Made by a program: the position numbers and the translations under genes. The notes under the pieces are model-generated. The model saw only the letters and a list, made by a program, of their open reading frames with translations, had not been told where the DNA came from and searched no databases. Shown here piece after piece: positions 1 through 8,432 of a stretch of DNA of 64,000 nucleotides. The stretch spans positions 23,590-87,589 of the forward strand of contig JBFWUS010000012.1 of assembly GCA_050247155.1 (NCBI GenBank), given 5' to 3'. The stretch is from Mesorhizobium_G sp050247155. Lineage in GTDB: Bacteria; Pseudomonadota; Alphaproteobacteria; Rhizobiales; Rhizobiaceae. Position 1 is the first letter of the stretch. Each line of letters opens with the position of its first letter.

Positions 1-567
1 TCGTTCCGCACGTCCGCCAAGCTGACCGGACCGCGCGCCGGCAGAGCAAGCGTGTCCGGGGCAGCGACGACCAACGCCTCCTCCGTAAGCTTGCGGGTGA
101 CAAATTCCGGATCCTGCAGGGCCGGTCGGGCGAAGGCAACGTCAATCTCACGTCGGACCAGCGCGCGATAGAGCCTGGCATTGTTCATTGGAATGAGGCT
201 GAGGTTTACACCGGGATAGTTCGCGCGGAACGACTTGATGATGTTCGGAAGAATGCCGTAGGAGGACGAACCGACAAAGCCGATGCGCAGCCGCCCTTCA
301 GCCCCCTGCCCGATACGGCGAACCTCGAGTTCGATGTCTTTGACTTCCTGAAGCACCTCGCGTCCACGATCATAAAGGCGGCATCCCGCCTGCGTCAGTG
401 TGATGGTGCTGCGGCCGCGATTGAAAAGAGCCGCGCCAGTCTCGTCCTCAAGTTGCTTGATCTGTCGGCTCAGCGGCGGTTGCGCCATTCCAAGCCGATC
501 CGCTGCTCGTCCGAAGTGCATCTCTTCGGCAACAGCGACAAAGTAGGAAAGTCGTTTCAAGTTCATC
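1..567 (-). CDS. LysR-family regulator, C-terminus cut by window edge
   Basis: The first 189 codons are present and the rest lies left of the window. The N-terminus has the LysR winged helix-turn-helix (about residues 1-60, with RAADRLGMAQPPLSRQI). A linker helix and the start of the periplasmic-binding-like effector domain (LRIGFVGSSSYGILP) follow. The pattern is close to the CatR/BenM/CbnR branch that controls aromatic ring-cleavage genes. No strong Shine-Dalgarno sequence precedes the ATG. It faces away from a second LysR gene at 924, and its probable targets are the neighbouring aromatic genes or genes beyond the left edge. The effector cannot be told. Confidence 0.9.
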
Positions 568-634
568 TGGGTGATCGCTTGCCTGGATGAAGGATTGCAT
601 GGCACGGGAACTTAAGTGGCCCGGAGAAGGAGAC

Positions 635-808
635 CTAGCACCGGAGGTTCGAGAGGCTGGTCTCGAGCGCGCCGCACGCTTTGCTGCGCTCGCAGGTCCG
701 GCAGTCGCGACCGCATTTCGAGACTGCCTGATCGGGCTCGGTTCCACGCATTGTTTCCGCCACGACGGTGTGCCGACTGGCGTTCTCGGGACTAAACGAC
801 ATCTCCAT
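635..808 (-). CDS. possible small cysteine-rich protein, 57 aa
   Basis: This short open frame between the two LysR genes starts with ATG 7 nt after a perfect GGAGG (ggaggaaaca). It ends 67 nt before the start of the truncated LysR gene on the same strand. Residues 32-45 read CGRDCRTCERSKAC, a CxxxCxxCxxxxxC cluster that could bind metal, and the last residue is also Cys. I do not recognise a family. A longer frame on the opposite strand (587-922) covers the same DNA but has no ribosome site and no family resemblance. The evidence for a real gene is only the ribosome site and the cysteine pattern. Confidence 0.35.
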   Translation of the reverse strand: MEMSFSPENASRHTVVAETMRGTEPDQAVSKCGRDCRTCERSKACGALETSLSNLRC

Positions 809-903
809 TGTTTCCTCCGGCTGCGCTCTTATTGGCGGCTTGCTTGTTGGCAGGAGAATAGCTTGCCGAGGGACATTCTTTCCAATACTGACTCAGTGCG
901 GAC

Positions 904-920
904 GATACCTGTAGGGTATT
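904..920. promoter_or_regulatory. BenM/CatM-type operator overlapping the LysR start
   Basis: ATAC-N7-GTAT (905-908 and 916-919) ends 4 nt before the ATG of the LysR gene at 924. This is the consensus known for BenM and CatM. Read as hexamers, it is GATACC and GGTATT arranged outward. GGTATC is the same half-site found twice as inverted repeats in front of the ring-cleavage dioxygenase. The position suggests autorepression. Confidence 0.55.
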
Positions 921-923
921 GAT

Positions 924-1832
924 ATGGAGCTGCGCCAACTACGCTACTTTGTCGCCGTAGCCCGGGAGCGAAACTTCACTCGCGCTGCCCGGCTGCTCAA
1001 CATTGCCCAGCCTCCACTCAGTCGACAGGTGCAACAACTCGAGCACGAAGTGGGTGTGCGCCTGATCGAGCGCGGCTCGCGGCCGGTACGGCTGACAGAG
1101 GGAGGTCGGCTCTTTTACGATCAGGCGGTGCAGGCGCTCGAACACATCGAGCAGATGTTGGAGATGACACGGCGCCTCGCGGCAGCAGCCCGTCCCCGCA
1201 TTGGTATCGGGTTTGTCTCTTCGACGCTGTACGGCTATTTGCCCGAGGTGATCCGCCGCTATCGAGCCGCTCGTCCCGAGGTTGAAATGTCTCTCCATGA
1301 ATTGACCTCGCTCGAGCAGATCATTGCGCTCAAGGAGGGACGGATCGACGTCGGCTTCGGTCGGGTACAACACGACGACCCTCAGGTCGACCGGGTGCTG
1401 ATGCGTAAAGAGGCGTTGCTCGCCGCGGTACCCGCATCGCATCCGTTTGTCGGTAGCGCGGAACGCCTGCGGCTCGCCGACCTCACGGGTCTTCCGCTCG
1501 TTGTCTATCCGAAGGCTCCGCGCCCAAGCTATGCAGACCAGGTGCTGGGGCTGTTCCGCGCGCGCGACGTCCGTCCGCCGTTTGTCCACGAAGTGAAGGA
1601 ACTTCAGACGGCGCTCGGCCTCGTTGCCGCCGAGAGCGGCATCGCGCTCGTTCCGGCCTCGGTTGCACGCTTGCGTCGCGACAACGTCGCCTATGTGCCA
1701 CTTGATGAGCCCGACGCGCTGTCGCCGATCATCATGAGCACCCGGCGCGACGATGCCTCGCCGGAGATCGCACTCATACTGAAGCTGATCAAGCGGATGT
1801 ATCGCGACGAAGGCATCCCCTTCGGCCAATAG
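924..1832 (+). CDS. LysR-family regulator, BenM/CatM-like
   Basis: This 302-residue transcription factor has an N-terminal helix-turn-helix (MELRQLRYFVAVARERN, then NIAQPPLSRQVQQLE) and a complete effector-binding domain. From memory it follows BenM/CatM closely: LIERGSRPVRLTEGG, ALKEGRIDVGFGR, ALGLVAAESGIALVPAS and YVPLDEPDALSPI all have direct counterparts. Those proteins respond to cis,cis-muconate and benzoate. The benE-type transporter and intradiol dioxygenase nearby fit such a role, but the effector is inferred. The gene runs toward the BoxA-like gene and ends 8 bp from its stop codon. Confidence 0.93.
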   Translation: MELRQLRYFVAVARERNFTRAARLLNIAQPPLSRQVQQLEHEVGVRLIERGSRPVRLTEGGRLFYDQAVQALEHIEQMLEMTRRLAAAARPRIGIGFVSSTLYGYLPEVIRRYRAARPEVEMSLHELTSLEQIIALKEGRIDVGFGRVQHDDPQVDRVLMRKEALLAAVPASHPFVGSAERLRLADLTGLPLVVYPKAPRPSYADQVLGLFRARDVRPPFVHEVKELQTALGLVAAESGIALVPASVARLRRDNVAYVPLDEPDALSPIIMSTRRDDASPEIALILKLIKRMYRDEGIPFGQ

Positions 1833-1840
1833 CCTGCAAC

Positions 1841-3052
1841 TCAATAGGTTTCGACGTGCATCCGGCCTTCTCCGCGTAATCCGGCGCGAATGTCGTCCCA
1901 GATCATGCCCGAGCGCCCGCATACCTGCGCAAGGGCTGTGTCGACCCCGTCCTCAAGCCCCTTCAATCCACAGACATAGACATGTGTAGTCGGCCGGCGC
2001 AGCAGGTCGGCGACAAGCTCAGTCCGCTTCAGCAGCCGGTCCTGAACATACTCATGCTCATCGGCCGCAACCCGCGAATAGACGAGTTCGCGATGCAGTT
2101 CACTTTGCAGATACCGCTGCAGCGGGCCGAAATAGGGAAGCTCTTCAGGCCGACGCGCGCCGAAGAAGAGATAGAGCCCGCCTGGTCCGTTTGGCGCCGT
2201 TCGCCGGCGGCGGTGGGTGAAGCCGCGGAACGGCGAAACCCCAGTGCCCGTGCAGATCATCAGGATATCCGCCTGCGGGTCATCCGGCATCAGGAAGGTC
2301 GCACCGAACGGGCCAACGACATCAACCTCCTCGCCGAGTTCGCGGTCGCACAGCCAGCTCGACGCGATGCCGGCCACCCCTTCGTTGACGACGCGCTTCA
2401 CCGTCAGCGCCATGTTGTTGGTGTTGGGCCGCTCGCCATCACGCGCGCTCGCCGCGGAATAGAGGCGCATCGGATGCGGTCGCCCCGTTCCGTCAACGCC
2501 CGGCGGCACCAGCCCGATGCTCTGACCCTCAAGATAGGGAAACGGCTCCGCGCCAAAGTCGAGAATGATGTGATGCACGTCCGAGGCCGAGCCGTCAGCG
2601 GTGATCCGCGTGTTCCCTGTAATCGTTGCCCGCGCCGGAGTATCCCGAGTGAAGGCGTTGATCCGGGGTTTCGAGGCTGACGCCGGCGCTTTCGCAGGGC
2701 CGCGCAACCCCAGATGCGCAATCTCGAGGATGCGCGTCGCCTCGGCGTCGAAGGCATCCGGCACGACACCTGCCATCTCGGCCGGACGCGCCGGCAACAT
2801 GACCCAGCCATGCTGCTCGGCGACGTCATAGTAGCGCTCGACGTTGAACCAGTTGTCGATCGCTCCGGTCGGACAGGGTCTTACGCAGCGCATGCAGAAG
2901 GTGCAGGTCGCCGGGTCAACCACATAGTTTGACCGATGCGAGATCGCCCCGGTCGGACAACGCCCCTCGCAGGTGTTGCAGCGAATGCATATCTCGGGGT
3001 CGATGAGATGCTGGCGCACGCACCGAACCTCAGATCGCGACGGCGAGCTCAT
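1841..3052 (-). CDS. boxA: BoxA-like benzoyl-CoA epoxidase reductase component
   Basis: The N-terminus carries two [4Fe-4S] motifs, CIRCNTCEGRCP (Cys 22-32) and CTFCMRCVRPCP (Cys 50-60). A ferredoxin-NADP reductase module follows, with RLYSAAS (about 196-202, flavin) and CTGTGVSPFRGF (about 267-278, pyridine nucleotide). At 403 residues this is the layout and length of BoxA, which passes electrons from NADPH to the diiron oxygenase BoxB. No boxB or boxC is in the window, so the partner here is unknown. The start used overlaps the end of the upstream DUF892 gene by 23 bp. A GTG at 3019 with GAGG in front is an equally good start and gives the usual short N-terminus. Confidence 0.88.
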   Translation of the reverse strand: MSSPSRSEVRCVRQHLIDPEICIRCNTCEGRCPTGAISHRSNYVVDPATCTFCMRCVRPCPTGAIDNWFNVERYYDVAEQHGWVMLPARPAEMAGVVPDAFDAEATRILEIAHLGLRGPAKAPASASKPRINAFTRDTPARATITGNTRITADGSASDVHHIILDFGAEPFPYLEGQSIGLVPPGVDGTGRPHPMRLYSAASARDGERPNTNNMALTVKRVVNEGVAGIASSWLCDRELGEEVDVVGPFGATFLMPDDPQADILMICTGTGVSPFRGFTHRRRRTAPNGPGGLYLFFGARRPEELPYFGPLQRYLQSELHRELVYSRVAADEHEYVQDRLLKRTELVADLLRRPTTHVYVCGLKGLEDGVDTALAQVCGRSGMIWDDIRAGLRGEGRMHVETY

Positions 3053-3521
3053 TCACTTCGGCGGACGCCAACTCATTCAGCTTGGCGTTCTTAGCCCGCT
3101 CGACGTTGAGCGCCTTCTGCAATTGCGCCGCCGCCTCATCCATCCGCCACGTGTTGGCCCAGGCCGTCAGCGTCATGAAGCGGGCGATCTCGTAGTGCTC
3201 GATCGCCTGGGCGCAGGCGATGATCCCAGCGTCCTGTACCGGTCCCTTGCCGGCGGTCTCCCTGAGCACGTCCTCGGTCTCTTGCAGGAGACCTAGTATC
3301 GCCTCGCAAGTGACGCCTTTCACGGGCTCGCCGAGGCTCTCGAACACCTTCTCAAGCCGCGCGATCTGCTCGCGGGTCTCGTCGATATGGTTCTCGAGCG
3401 ATGCCCGGAGCTTCCCGTTCTCGGTCGCGGCGACTATGGTCGGCAGCGTCTTCAGAATCTGCTGCTCGGCGTAATACATGTCCTGCAAAAAATGCAGGAA
3501 CAGGTCGCGGAAAACTTTCAC
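3030..3521 (-). CDS. DUF892 (YciE/YciF) ferritin-like protein
   Basis: This 163-residue, mostly helical protein opens with VFRDLFLHFLQDMYYAEQQI and continues with HIDETREQIARLEKVFESLG. That is the pattern of the DUF892/YciF family of ferritin-like four-helix bundles, some of which bind a diiron centre. The start is GTG at 3521 behind AGGAGGAA; longer readings of the frame run into low-complexity sequence. It lies between the benE-type gene (gap 13 bp) and boxA, which it overlaps by 23 bp, so the two are probably translationally coupled. The family is usually linked to stress. Its place here raises the possibility of a role with the BoxA-like reductase, which is speculation. Confidence 0.85.
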   Translation of the reverse strand: MKVFRDLFLHFLQDMYYAEQQILKTLPTIVAATENGKLRASLENHIDETREQIARLEKVFESLGEPVKGVTCEAILGLLQETEDVLRETAGKGPVQDAGIIACAQAIEHYEIARFMTLTAWANTWRMDEAAAQLQKALNVERAKNAKLNELASAEVNELAVAI

Positions 3522-3534
3522 TTGGCTTCCTCCT

Positions 3535-4746
3535 CTATGGTTGCTGGTCGAAGGCGACAAACAGCCGCCGCACGATGCGGGTGATCGCGACCGCAGCCAC
3601 GCCGGCGACGACTCCCCAGAATGCAGACCCGATGCCCCAGATCGAGACGCCTGCCGTGGTGATGGTGAAGGTGACGAGCCCCGCTTGCGCATCCTCGCGC
3701 GCGCCGAGCATGTCGCCGAGACTCTTCAGGATCGCCCCCATCAGCGCTAGTCCCGCAAGCAGGCCCACCACCTGCACTGGAAGCAACGCAAGCAGCCGCC
3801 CGACGCTACCCGCGAAGATTCCGCCGAGACAGAAGAATATTCCCGCCGCCACTCCCGCCAGCCAGCGACGTCCGGGGTCGGGATGGCTGTCGGGTCCGGC
3901 GCAGAGCGCCAGCGTGATTGCGGCGAGCGCCGTGGTGATGCCTCCGAAGAAGGCGGCGACCACCGAGGCAAGGCTTGAGACGAGGATGATCGGCTTGGCC
4001 GCGACCTCGTAGCCATTGGACTTGAGAATGGTCAGCCCAGGCAGGAATTGTCCGGTCACGGTGGTTATGACAAGCGGCAGCGCCAAGCTCAAAGCCGCCT
4101 CCACGGTGAAGACCGGCCATGTCAGCCTTGGTGCTGCGAAAGCGAACCCGATGGAGCCTGGGCTAACTCCATAGACGACCCAACTCAGCAAGAGCCCAAG
4201 CGCCAGGAGCAGCAGCATCGTGTAGCGGGGCACAAGCGCGCCAAAGGCAAAATAGCCGCCGATCAGCAGCGCCATCACGCCAGGCGCCTCGGCGATCCCA
4301 CCCATGGCGTGGACGCCGAACCCGAAGAGAATACCGGCCATCATGCCGTCCGCCACCGCCGCCGGTATCGCCGCGACCAGCCGGTCGAAAAGGCCGGTCG
4401 CTCCGAGCACGAGTATTGCCAGCGCTGCAACGATGAATGCGCCAACGACTTCGCCGAATGGCATCGCGGTACCAATAGAGATGAGCAATACCGTTCCCGG
4501 CGCCGACCAAGCCGTAACCACAGGAGCCCGCGACCAGACACTGAGTGCGATGCTCGTCACGCCAGCCGCCATCGAGATCGCGAAAATCCAGGACGAGAAT
4601 TCGGCAGCCGACACGCCCATCGAATGCGCCGCCTGCAGGTAGATGAGCAGCGGCCCCGCATAGGAGACGAGCACCACAAGGAAGCCGGCACTGACTATTG
4701 CAGACCAGTGTCCACTCGCGCCAATCCTATGCGGGACAGCGAGCAT
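3535..4746 (-). CDS. BenE-family benzoate/H+ symporter-like membrane protein
   Basis: This 403-residue protein is almost entirely hydrophobic, with about 11-12 membrane segments. Family features of BenE are visible: GFLVVLVSYAGPLLIYLQAA near the N-terminus, WSAPGTVLL, MMAGILFGFG and FFGGITTALAAITLALCAGP. BenE proteins take up benzoate with protons at the inner membrane. Within the operon it would import the aromatic substrate. The exact substrate is not readable from sequence. It follows the CoA-transferase genes (stop at 4752) with a 5-bp gap. Confidence 0.88.
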   Translation of the reverse strand: MLAVPHRIGASGHWSAIVSAGFLVVLVSYAGPLLIYLQAAHSMGVSAAEFSSWIFAISMAAGVTSIALSVWSRAPVVTAWSAPGTVLLISIGTAMPFGEVVGAFIVAALAILVLGATGLFDRLVAAIPAAVADGMMAGILFGFGVHAMGGIAEAPGVMALLIGGYFAFGALVPRYTMLLLLALGLLLSWVVYGVSPGSIGFAFAAPRLTWPVFTVEAALSLALPLVITTVTGQFLPGLTILKSNGYEVAAKPIILVSSLASVVAAFFGGITTALAAITLALCAGPDSHPDPGRRWLAGVAAGIFFCLGGIFAGSVGRLLALLPVQVVGLLAGLALMGAILKSLGDMLGAREDAQAGLVTFTITTAGVSIWGIGSAFWGVVAGVAAVAITRIVRRLFVAFDQQP

Positions 4747-4751
4747 CGCGA

Positions 4752-5378
<627 letters not shown>

Positions 5379-5388
5379 TTCTTCCTCC

Positions 5389-6087
5389 TCAGGCGGCGTG
5401 TGTTGTGCGCTGCTCAATTCGTTTTTCGTGCGCACCCTCTATGATCCGGTGCACGAATATCCCGGGCGTATGGATGCTATCCGGATCGAGGCTTCCAACC
5501 GGCACGATCTCCTCCACCTCCGCCACGCAAACCTTCCCGCAGGTGGCGGCGTTCGGATTGAAGTTCCGCGCCGTCTTTCGATAGACCAAGTTGCCTTGGG
5601 CATCCCCTTTCCACGCTTTGACAATGGAAAGGTCGGCGACGATCCCGCGTTCGAGAATGTAGGTCTCGCCATCGAACTGCTTGTGTTCCTTCCCCTCGGC
5701 GATGACCGTACCGACCCCGGTCTTTGTATAGAAGCCGGGGATTCCCGCGCCGCCGGCCCGCATCCGTTCGGCGAGCGTCCCCTGCGGGTTGAACTCAAGC
5801 TCCAGTTCGCCGGCGAGATACTGCCGCATGAACTCGGCGTTCTCGCCGACGTAAGACGAGATCATCTTGCGGACCTGCTTCGTCTGCAGCAGCAGGCCGA
5901 GTCCAAAGTCATCGACGCCGGCATTGTTCGAGGCGACCGTCAGTTGCTTCGCGCCCGAGTCCCGGATGGCCGCGATGAGCAGTTCCGGGATCCCGCACAA
6001 TCCGAACCCGCCGGCGGCGATCGCCATGCCGTCGAAAAGCAGCCCGTCGAGCGCCGCCACTGCGTTGTCGCGTACCTTACCGCTCAT
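5389..6087 (-). CDS. scoA: 3-oxoacid CoA-transferase subunit A (SCOT type)
   Basis: The alpha subunit has 232 residues. The glycine-rich GGFGLCGIPELLI, SNNAGVDDFGLGLLL and FNPQGTLAERMRAGGAGIP follow ScoA. PcaI and its relatives usually read GGFGTAGMP at the first site. Together with the following gene it makes the cytosolic CoA transferase. Its ATG overlaps the stop of the beta-keto acid cleavage gene by 4 bp (ATGA), so the two are translationally coupled. This supports one pathway in which the cleavage product acetoacetate is activated with the succinyl-CoA released in the same reaction. Confidence 0.88.
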   Translation of the reverse strand: MSGKVRDNAVAALDGLLFDGMAIAAGGFGLCGIPELLIAAIRDSGAKQLTVASNNAGVDDFGLGLLLQTKQVRKMISSYVGENAEFMRQYLAGELELEFNPQGTLAERMRAGGAGIPGFYTKTGVGTVIAEGKEHKQFDGETYILERGIVADLSIVKAWKGDAQGNLVYRKTARNFNPNAATCGKVCVAEVEEIVPVGSLDPDSIHTPGIFVHRIIEGAHEKRIEQRTTHAA

Positions 6088-6962
6088 GCCATGATCTCCG
6101 TCTTAACCGGGGCGAGCCCGAGCATCTCGCGCGCTTGAGTCCAGGTCGCGACCGGCCGCTCATAGCGGGCGCAAAGGTCGACCACCCGCTGGACCAGCGC
6201 CGCGTTCGACGGCGCGAGGCGGTCGCGGTCGAGGCGCACATTGTCCTCGAGGCCGGTGCGCGCGTGACCACCCTCGGCCACGCACCATTCGTTGATCGTG
6301 AACTGATGCTGCCCGATTCCGGCAGCGCACCACTCGCCACCTGGCGCCAGACGGCGCATGGTCCGCACAAAATAGTCGAACGCGTCGCGATCGACCGGCA
6401 TGGCGTTCTTCACGCCCATGACGAACTGAACGTAGAGTGGTGACTTAAGCCGCCCGTCCTGAGCCATCGTCACCGCCTGGTGGATATGGCTGAGATCGAA
6501 GGCCTCGATCTCGGGCTTCACCTCGAACTTGCGCATTTCCGAGGCGAGCCAGTCGACAAGATCCGGCGGGTTCTCGTAGACCCGGGTTGGGAAATTGTTC
6601 GATCCGACCGCGAGGCTCGCCATGTCGGGTCTGAGCGATAGCATGCCCCCACGGGTCTGCCCTGCCCCAGAACGTCCGCCGGTAGAGAATTGAATGATCA
6701 TCCCGGGGCAGTGTTTCTCGATCCCCTCTTTCAACTTGGCGAATCTTTCCGGATCGGAACTCGGCGTGCCATCCTCGTTCCGCACATGCGCATGGACGAT
6801 GCTCGCCCCGGCCTCGAAGGCGGCTTGGGTGCTCTCCACCTGCTCGACAATGGTGATGGGCACCGCCGGGTTGTTCGCCTTGGTCGGCAAAGATCCGGTG
6901 ATCGCGACGCAGATGATGCAAGGCCGACCACCGTGCCGGGACTCCAGCTTATCGACCGTCAT
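6084..6962 (-). CDS. beta-keto acid cleavage enzyme (DUF849/BKACE)
   Basis: This 292-residue TIM-barrel enzyme belongs to the 3-keto-5-aminohexanoate cleavage (Kce/DUF849) family. SIVHAHVRNEDG (His57, His59) carries the zinc-binding histidines, and the N-terminus CVAITGSLPTKANNPAVP is typical. The family cleaves a beta-keto acid with acetyl-CoA to acetoacetate and a new acyl-CoA. With 3-oxoadipate as substrate the acyl-CoA would be succinyl-CoA. The ATG at 6962 overlaps the hydrolase stop by 1 nt; an upstream extension of the frame lies inside the hydrolase gene and was not used. The substrate is inferred from the neighbouring ring-cleavage and CoA-transferase genes. Confidence 0.88.
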   Translation of the reverse strand: MTVDKLESRHGGRPCIICVAITGSLPTKANNPAVPITIVEQVESTQAAFEAGASIVHAHVRNEDGTPSSDPERFAKLKEGIEKHCPGMIIQFSTGGRSGAGQTRGGMLSLRPDMASLAVGSNNFPTRVYENPPDLVDWLASEMRKFEVKPEIEAFDLSHIHQAVTMAQDGRLKSPLYVQFVMGVKNAMPVDRDAFDYFVRTMRRLAPGGEWCAAGIGQHQFTINEWCVAEGGHARTGLEDNVRLDRDRLAPSNAALVQRVVDLCARYERPVATWTQAREMLGLAPVKTEIMA

Positions 6963-7825
6963 CACAAAACCTCCGCCGCTGCCGGCTTCAGCATTCGTGA
7001 CAGCGCATCCACGAAGAACGGCCGGAAGCCCTCGGGATGTTCGCTCATCGGAAAATGCCCCAGTTCGTCCATCACGGTGATTGTCGCGCCCGGTATTGCC
7101 GCGGCTGTCCGCCGCGCGTCCTGCGGCGTGCATGTGAGGTCGTAAGCGCCGACCAGGATGTGCACCGGGGTGCGGGCAGTGTCGATCTGACCAAGCCGCC
7201 CGATCAGGCTGTCGTCGCGGGTGTAGAAGCTGAGGTCACCGCGAAAGACGCCTGGCCCCGAGGCCATGAACATCCACAGCGTGTTCCACCGCTCTGCCTT
7301 TGGCGCATAAGGGGAAATGTTCGCCGAGACGAGCGCGGCTCCCATCTCACCGCCATGCGCGTCGGGACGGTGAAACCAATCGATATCGTACCAGGCCGGC
7401 TGAAAGTCTGAGGCCTCGATAGCGATGAAACCCGAAAACTTGTCGCCATGCAGCGCCGCGATCTGAAGCGCGATCCGCCCGCCCATCGAACAGCCGGCGA
7501 GGATCGGTCGATCAAGTCCGAGTCCCTTCACCACGGCAAGAACCGTGGCAATGTAGGATTCGGTTGTCAGCAAATACTCCTCTGTTTCGAAACCTTCGGG
7601 CGGAAGCGACTTACCGTGCCAGGGCATGTCGAAAGCGATCAGCCGATGATCCTTCGTCACCCCGGCATCGTTCATCAGGTGCCGCCACTGACGTGTGTCC
7701 GCCCCTGCAGTATGCAGGCAGAGGATCGGTCGCCCCTTGCCTGCCTCTTCGAAATAGATCCGTCGCGGGGTTCCTTCGACGACGACCGTGATGTAGCGGC
7801 CGGTGATTGGCTCGATTCCAGTCAT
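6962..7825 (-). CDS. alpha/beta hydrolase, possible enol-lactonase-like
   Basis: This 287-residue alpha/beta hydrolase has an oxyanion region ILCLHTAGAD, a nucleophile elbow AGCSMGG (Ser113), an acid region HILVGAYDLTC and a catalytic histidine in DELGHFP. All triad residues are present. In aromatic clusters such enzymes act as 3-oxoadipate enol-lactonases or ring-cleavage hydrolases. The elbow reads GCSMG rather than the GHSLG or GHSMG usual in PcaD, so I do not assign pcaD. It overlaps the SCP2-like gene by 4 bp (ATGA) and the BKACE gene by 1 nt. It is cytosolic, with no signal peptide. Confidence 0.85.
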   Translation of the reverse strand: MTGIEPITGRYITVVVEGTPRRIYFEEAGKGRPILCLHTAGADTRQWRHLMNDAGVTKDHRLIAFDMPWHGKSLPPEGFETEEYLLTTESYIATVLAVVKGLGLDRPILAGCSMGGRIALQIAALHGDKFSGFIAIEASDFQPAWYDIDWFHRPDAHGGEMGAALVSANISPYAPKAERWNTLWMFMASGPGVFRGDLSFYTRDDSLIGRLGQIDTARTPVHILVGAYDLTCTPQDARRTAAAIPGATITVMDELGHFPMSEHPEGFRPFFVDALSRMLKPAAAEVL

Positions 7826-8196
7826 GCCTTGGCCTCCACGCGCGGCAGAGCGAGGAACTCCTTGAAGAACCTAAGGTTTTTGACCAGCGCCAGGATGTCG
7901 CCTTCGATCTTCGCCCGACCGATCGTCACCAATCCGAAGATATCGTGGAACCCGGGCTTCGGATGAAGCTTCCAAAATTCCTTTAGCGCCTCGGAATCGG
8001 TTGTGATCGCAAACCGCCAGGGTGTCTTGCGACTGGGGCCAGGCACGACGCTCACGAGACGGCCCTTCTCGAAGACCAGATAATATTCTTCGTTGTCGAC
8101 GCGCAGCAGAACCGTCTCCGAGATCAACCGACCAAGGCGAAGCATGTGCGGCGCGGCGTCGGCCCGCGCCTGCATGTGTTGCAGGAGCTCGAGCAT
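7822..8196 (-). CDS. SCP2-like sterol-carrier-domain protein
   Basis: This 124-residue protein appears to consist only of an SCP2-type domain. The pattern ETVLLRVDNEEYYLVFEKG, then TTDSEALKEFWKLHP and GRAKIEGDILALVKNLRFF, matches the hydrophobic-ligand-binding fold. It is the first gene of the long minus-strand aromatic operon. The ATG at 8196 is used because the longer reading begins at a TTG inside the operator region. The ribosome site is weak (ggga). Proteins of this kind are occasionally found with CoA-dependent aromatic or steroid pathways, but what it binds here is unknown. Confidence 0.7.
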   Translation of the reverse strand: MLELLQHMQARADAAPHMLRLGRLISETVLLRVDNEEYYLVFEKGRLVSVVPGPSRKTPWRFAITTDSEALKEFWKLHPKPGFHDIFGLVTIGRAKIEGDILALVKNLRFFKEFLALPRVEAKA

Positions 8197-8272
8197 GGTC
8201 TGTCCCAGATGGCTTACGTTCGAAATCTCGATAAAATTGCGCCGGCATCGTCCAGCCGGCAATGGTTCCAAG

Positions 8273-8324
8273 GGTATCCCTCGATACCTTCAGTTAATGG
8301 TTGGAACGGGTATCGCGCGATACC
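8273..8324. promoter_or_regulatory. tandem operator, two GGTATC-N4-GATACC inverted repeats
   Basis: GGTATC-CCTC-GATACC (8273-8288) and GGTATC-GCGC-GATACC (8309-8324) are perfect dyads with centres 36 bp apart. They sit in the divergent promoter region between the SCP2-like operon and the ring-cleavage dioxygenase. The same half-site is in the operator at the LysR start (904-920), in the opposite arrangement. A regulator binding both places, most simply the BenM-like LysR, would control both operons. Confidence 0.6.
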
Positions 8325-8432
8325 AACGAAGGCATTGGTTTGGTTCCTCCGGTTTGAGATGGATATTCGTCACCCCCGGCCAGCCCGGACATCCGACACA
8401 ACGCAAGCATAAGTTCACGGGGAGGAAAAAAC

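Noticed and set aside
587..922. 111-codon plus-strand frame between the LysR genes
   Set aside because: No ribosome site and no recognisable protein pattern. It also runs into the LysR operator.
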